Assembly (NCBI RefSeq): GCF_005145045.1
Contig: NZ_CP039691.1
Coordinates: 2,244,001 to 2,308,000, forward strand
DNA length: 64,000 nt
Origin: Agrobacterium larrymoorei
GTDB lineage: Bacteria; Pseudomonadota; Alphaproteobacteria; Rhizobiales; Rhizobiaceae
Direction: 5' to 3'
The position numbers and the translations under genes were made by a program. The notes below the pieces were generated by a model. The model saw only the letters and a program-made list of their open reading frames with translations, searched no databases and was not told the origin of the DNA. Each line of letters starts with the position of its first letter. The first letter of the stretch is position 1. This document shows, piece by piece, positions 62,835-64,000 of this stretch.

Positions 62835-63107
62835 ATGAATATCGACAATAATATTGGCGGCTCACCCTATCAGGGTCGCTCACAACATATTGAGAAAGTG
62901 CAAACGGAAACGGCGAATTCCGAAGTTCAGGCTTCGGTGTTCAGCGGAAATTCTATTTCCTTCGTCAACGCGCTGCAATCCACGTCACTCGCAAACGTTC
63001 TCTGGACTGTCAATCGCGATGCCGCCCCCGAAACGGCTGCCGCTTCTTCCATGACAACAGCAGATAGCGATGCCGCCTGGGTGTTTCAGGCCTATACTGA
63101 ACACTGA
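62835..63107 (+). CDS. Small polar protein of unknown function
   Basis: 90 residues from the ATG at 62835 (GAGG 7-8 nt upstream). Starts MNIDNNIGGSPYQGRSQHIE and is rich in Ser, Asn, Ala and Thr, with no membrane helix or signal peptide. A stem-loop (63108-63131) directly follows its stop, supporting a transcription unit. No family recognised. Confidence 0.5.
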   Translation: MNIDNNIGGSPYQGRSQHIEKVQTETANSEVQASVFSGNSISFVNALQSTSLANVLWTVNRDAAPETAAASSMTTADSDAAWVFQAYTEH

Positions 63108-63131
63108 AATCGCCGGATCACTCCGGCGATT
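63108..63131 (+). terminator. Hairpin after the small polar protein gene
   Basis: AATCGCCGGA-TCAC-TCCGGCGATT followed by ATCTCTCC, starting at the stop codon of the preceding gene. Weak U-run; could act from either side. Confidence 0.6.
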
Positions 63132-63177
63132 ATCTCTCCCCACCTTATGAGGTGGCGCAGTCATCAGGACTGTGAAA

Positions 63178-64000
63178 TCAGGCGATTGCGTTGGTTTCAA
63201 TCGTCACATGTGACAATTCCCCAAAAGACTTCAGCTTTTCCCGGTAGTAGCCCGAGGATTTTTCCTCAGTCGTGGAAATGGCAATAATGGCGGCATAATG
63301 CCCCGGCCCTACCTGCCACAAATGCAGGTCGGTAATGTTTTCCTGTCCGGTTTCGATGGCGCTGCGAATTTTCGTTGCCAGCGCCTGATCCTGTGGCACG
63401 GCATCGACCAGAACCGAGCCCGTGGCGCGGATGAGGCCCCATGACCAGCGTGCAATGACGAGCCCGCCGACGATGCCCATGGCGGGATCGAGGAAGTTCC
63501 AGCCATTCCACTTGCCCAGCAGCAGGGCCACGATTGCCAGCACCAATGTCAGCGCATCTGCGATGACGTGCAGATAAGCGGCACGCAGATTGTTATCCCT
63601 GCCGCCATGATGGGCGTGATCGCCATGGTGGTGATTGGCATGGGCGTGAGAACCATCATGATGGCCGTGATGCGCATGGCTTCCGTGAGAGTGGCCGCCA
63701 TGGGAATGTCCATGATCATGCCCATGGTGATGCCTAATGTGATGACCATGATGGTGATCGTCCTTCAACAACAGCGCGCTGACGAAATTGACGAGGAGGC
63801 CGATGACCGCGACGATGATTGCCTGATTGAAATCGATCTCTACCGGGGAAACGAAGCGCAGTGCGCTTTCCCAGGCAATCAGCAGCGCCACAACCGCCAG
63901 CACCACGGCGCTGGCAAAGCCCGCCAGATCACCGAACTTGCCGGTGCCGAAGGTGAAGCGCGAATTGCGCGCATGTTTGCGGGCATAGAGATAGGCCAGC
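63178..64000 (-). CDS. dmeF: Cation diffusion facilitator, DmeF-type metal exporter (partial)
   Basis: The frame stays open to the window edge, so the N-terminus is outside; a GTG at 63906 is not the true start because FTFGTGKFGDLAGFASAV upstream is conserved CDF sequence. A very His-rich cytoplasmic loop (HHHGHDHGHSHGGHSHGSH and more; ~50 residues) is followed by AAYLHVIADALTLVLAIVAL and the C-terminal CDF domain (DLHLWQVGPGHYAAIIAIST). The FGTGK motif plus His-rich loop is characteristic of DmeF Co2+/Ni2+ exporters. Confidence 0.85.
   Translation of the reverse strand, partial: LAYLYARKHARNSRFTFGTGKFGDLAGFASAVVLAVVALLIAWESALRFVSPVEIDFNQAIIVAVIGLLVNFVSALLLKDDHHHGHHIRHHHGHDHGHSHGGHSHGSHAHHGHHDGSHAHANHHHGDHAHHGGRDNNLRAAYLHVIADALTLVLAIVALLLGKWNGWNFLDPAMGIVGGLVIARWSWGLIRATGSVLVDAVPQDQALATKIRSAIETGQENITDLHLWQVGPGHYAAIIAISTTEEKSSGYYREKLKSFGELSHVTIETNAIA

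Overview
The window looks like chromosome of an Agrobacterium/Rhizobium-clade alphaproteobacterium. The strongest pointer is a 142-residue Ros/MucR single-zinc-finger regulator (37574-38002) that matches Agrobacterium Ros as I remember it. DUF1491, DUF2336, DUF5330, DUF930 and DUF6456 proteins, a PleC/DivJ-type kinase and a seven-gene Mrp antiporter operon fit the same group. I found no rRNA, tRNA or CRISPR array.

Layout. 1-5.5 kb: start of a GH32 glycosidase, a SUFU-domain protein, small membrane proteins, SelO and an OXA-type class D beta-lactamase. 5.5-9.4 kb: a RelB/DinJ-YafQ toxin-antitoxin locus whose toxin is frameshifted, then a copper operon (copA-hmrR-copZ) behind a textbook 19-bp-spacer MerR-type promoter. 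9.4-18.2 kb: Lrp regulator with divergent saccharopine dehydrogenase-like enzyme, cysteine-cluster protein, class A PBP, TSUP transporter, tautomerase with divergent LysR regulator, and a PQQ-type sugar dehydrogenase lipoprotein. 18.2-21.3 kb: a 235-bp tandem repeat array carrying an IS481-like and an IS4-like element. 21.4-29 kb: small envelope proteins, DUF2336, and an MCP-CheW pair. 29.2-30.5 kb: a second, inverted IS481-like copy. 30.6-38 kb: peptidoglycan-binding protein, probable DivJ kinase, SufE, a probable metallopeptidase toxin with candidate immunity protein, DUF6456 plus DnaA-C-like proteins, and ros. 38.4-44.4 kb: mrpABCDEFG. 44.5-53 kb: msrB, rhodanese with divergent ftrA, acetyltransferase, hemolysin III, universal stress protein, VOC dioxygenase, AI-2E-type permease, hicAB, polysaccharide deacetylase and a DapA-family enzyme. 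53.3-58.8 kb: IS5-like element, DUF930, oligopeptidase B and a second IS4-like copy. 59.3-64 kb: a ProXWV-type betaine/proline ABC transporter, a small unknown protein, and a truncated DmeF-type cation efflux gene.

Five IS copies from three families were delimited by their ends and flanking repeats. All sit in intergenic palindromic repeats, and in four or five cases exactly at the loop (CTTGA/TCAAG/ACAAG) of a stem-loop. This shared landing geometry is the most unusual architectural signal. The best candidate for a little-described system is the orphan HELVH metallopeptidase toxin and coupled small protein at 34.7-36.0 kb.
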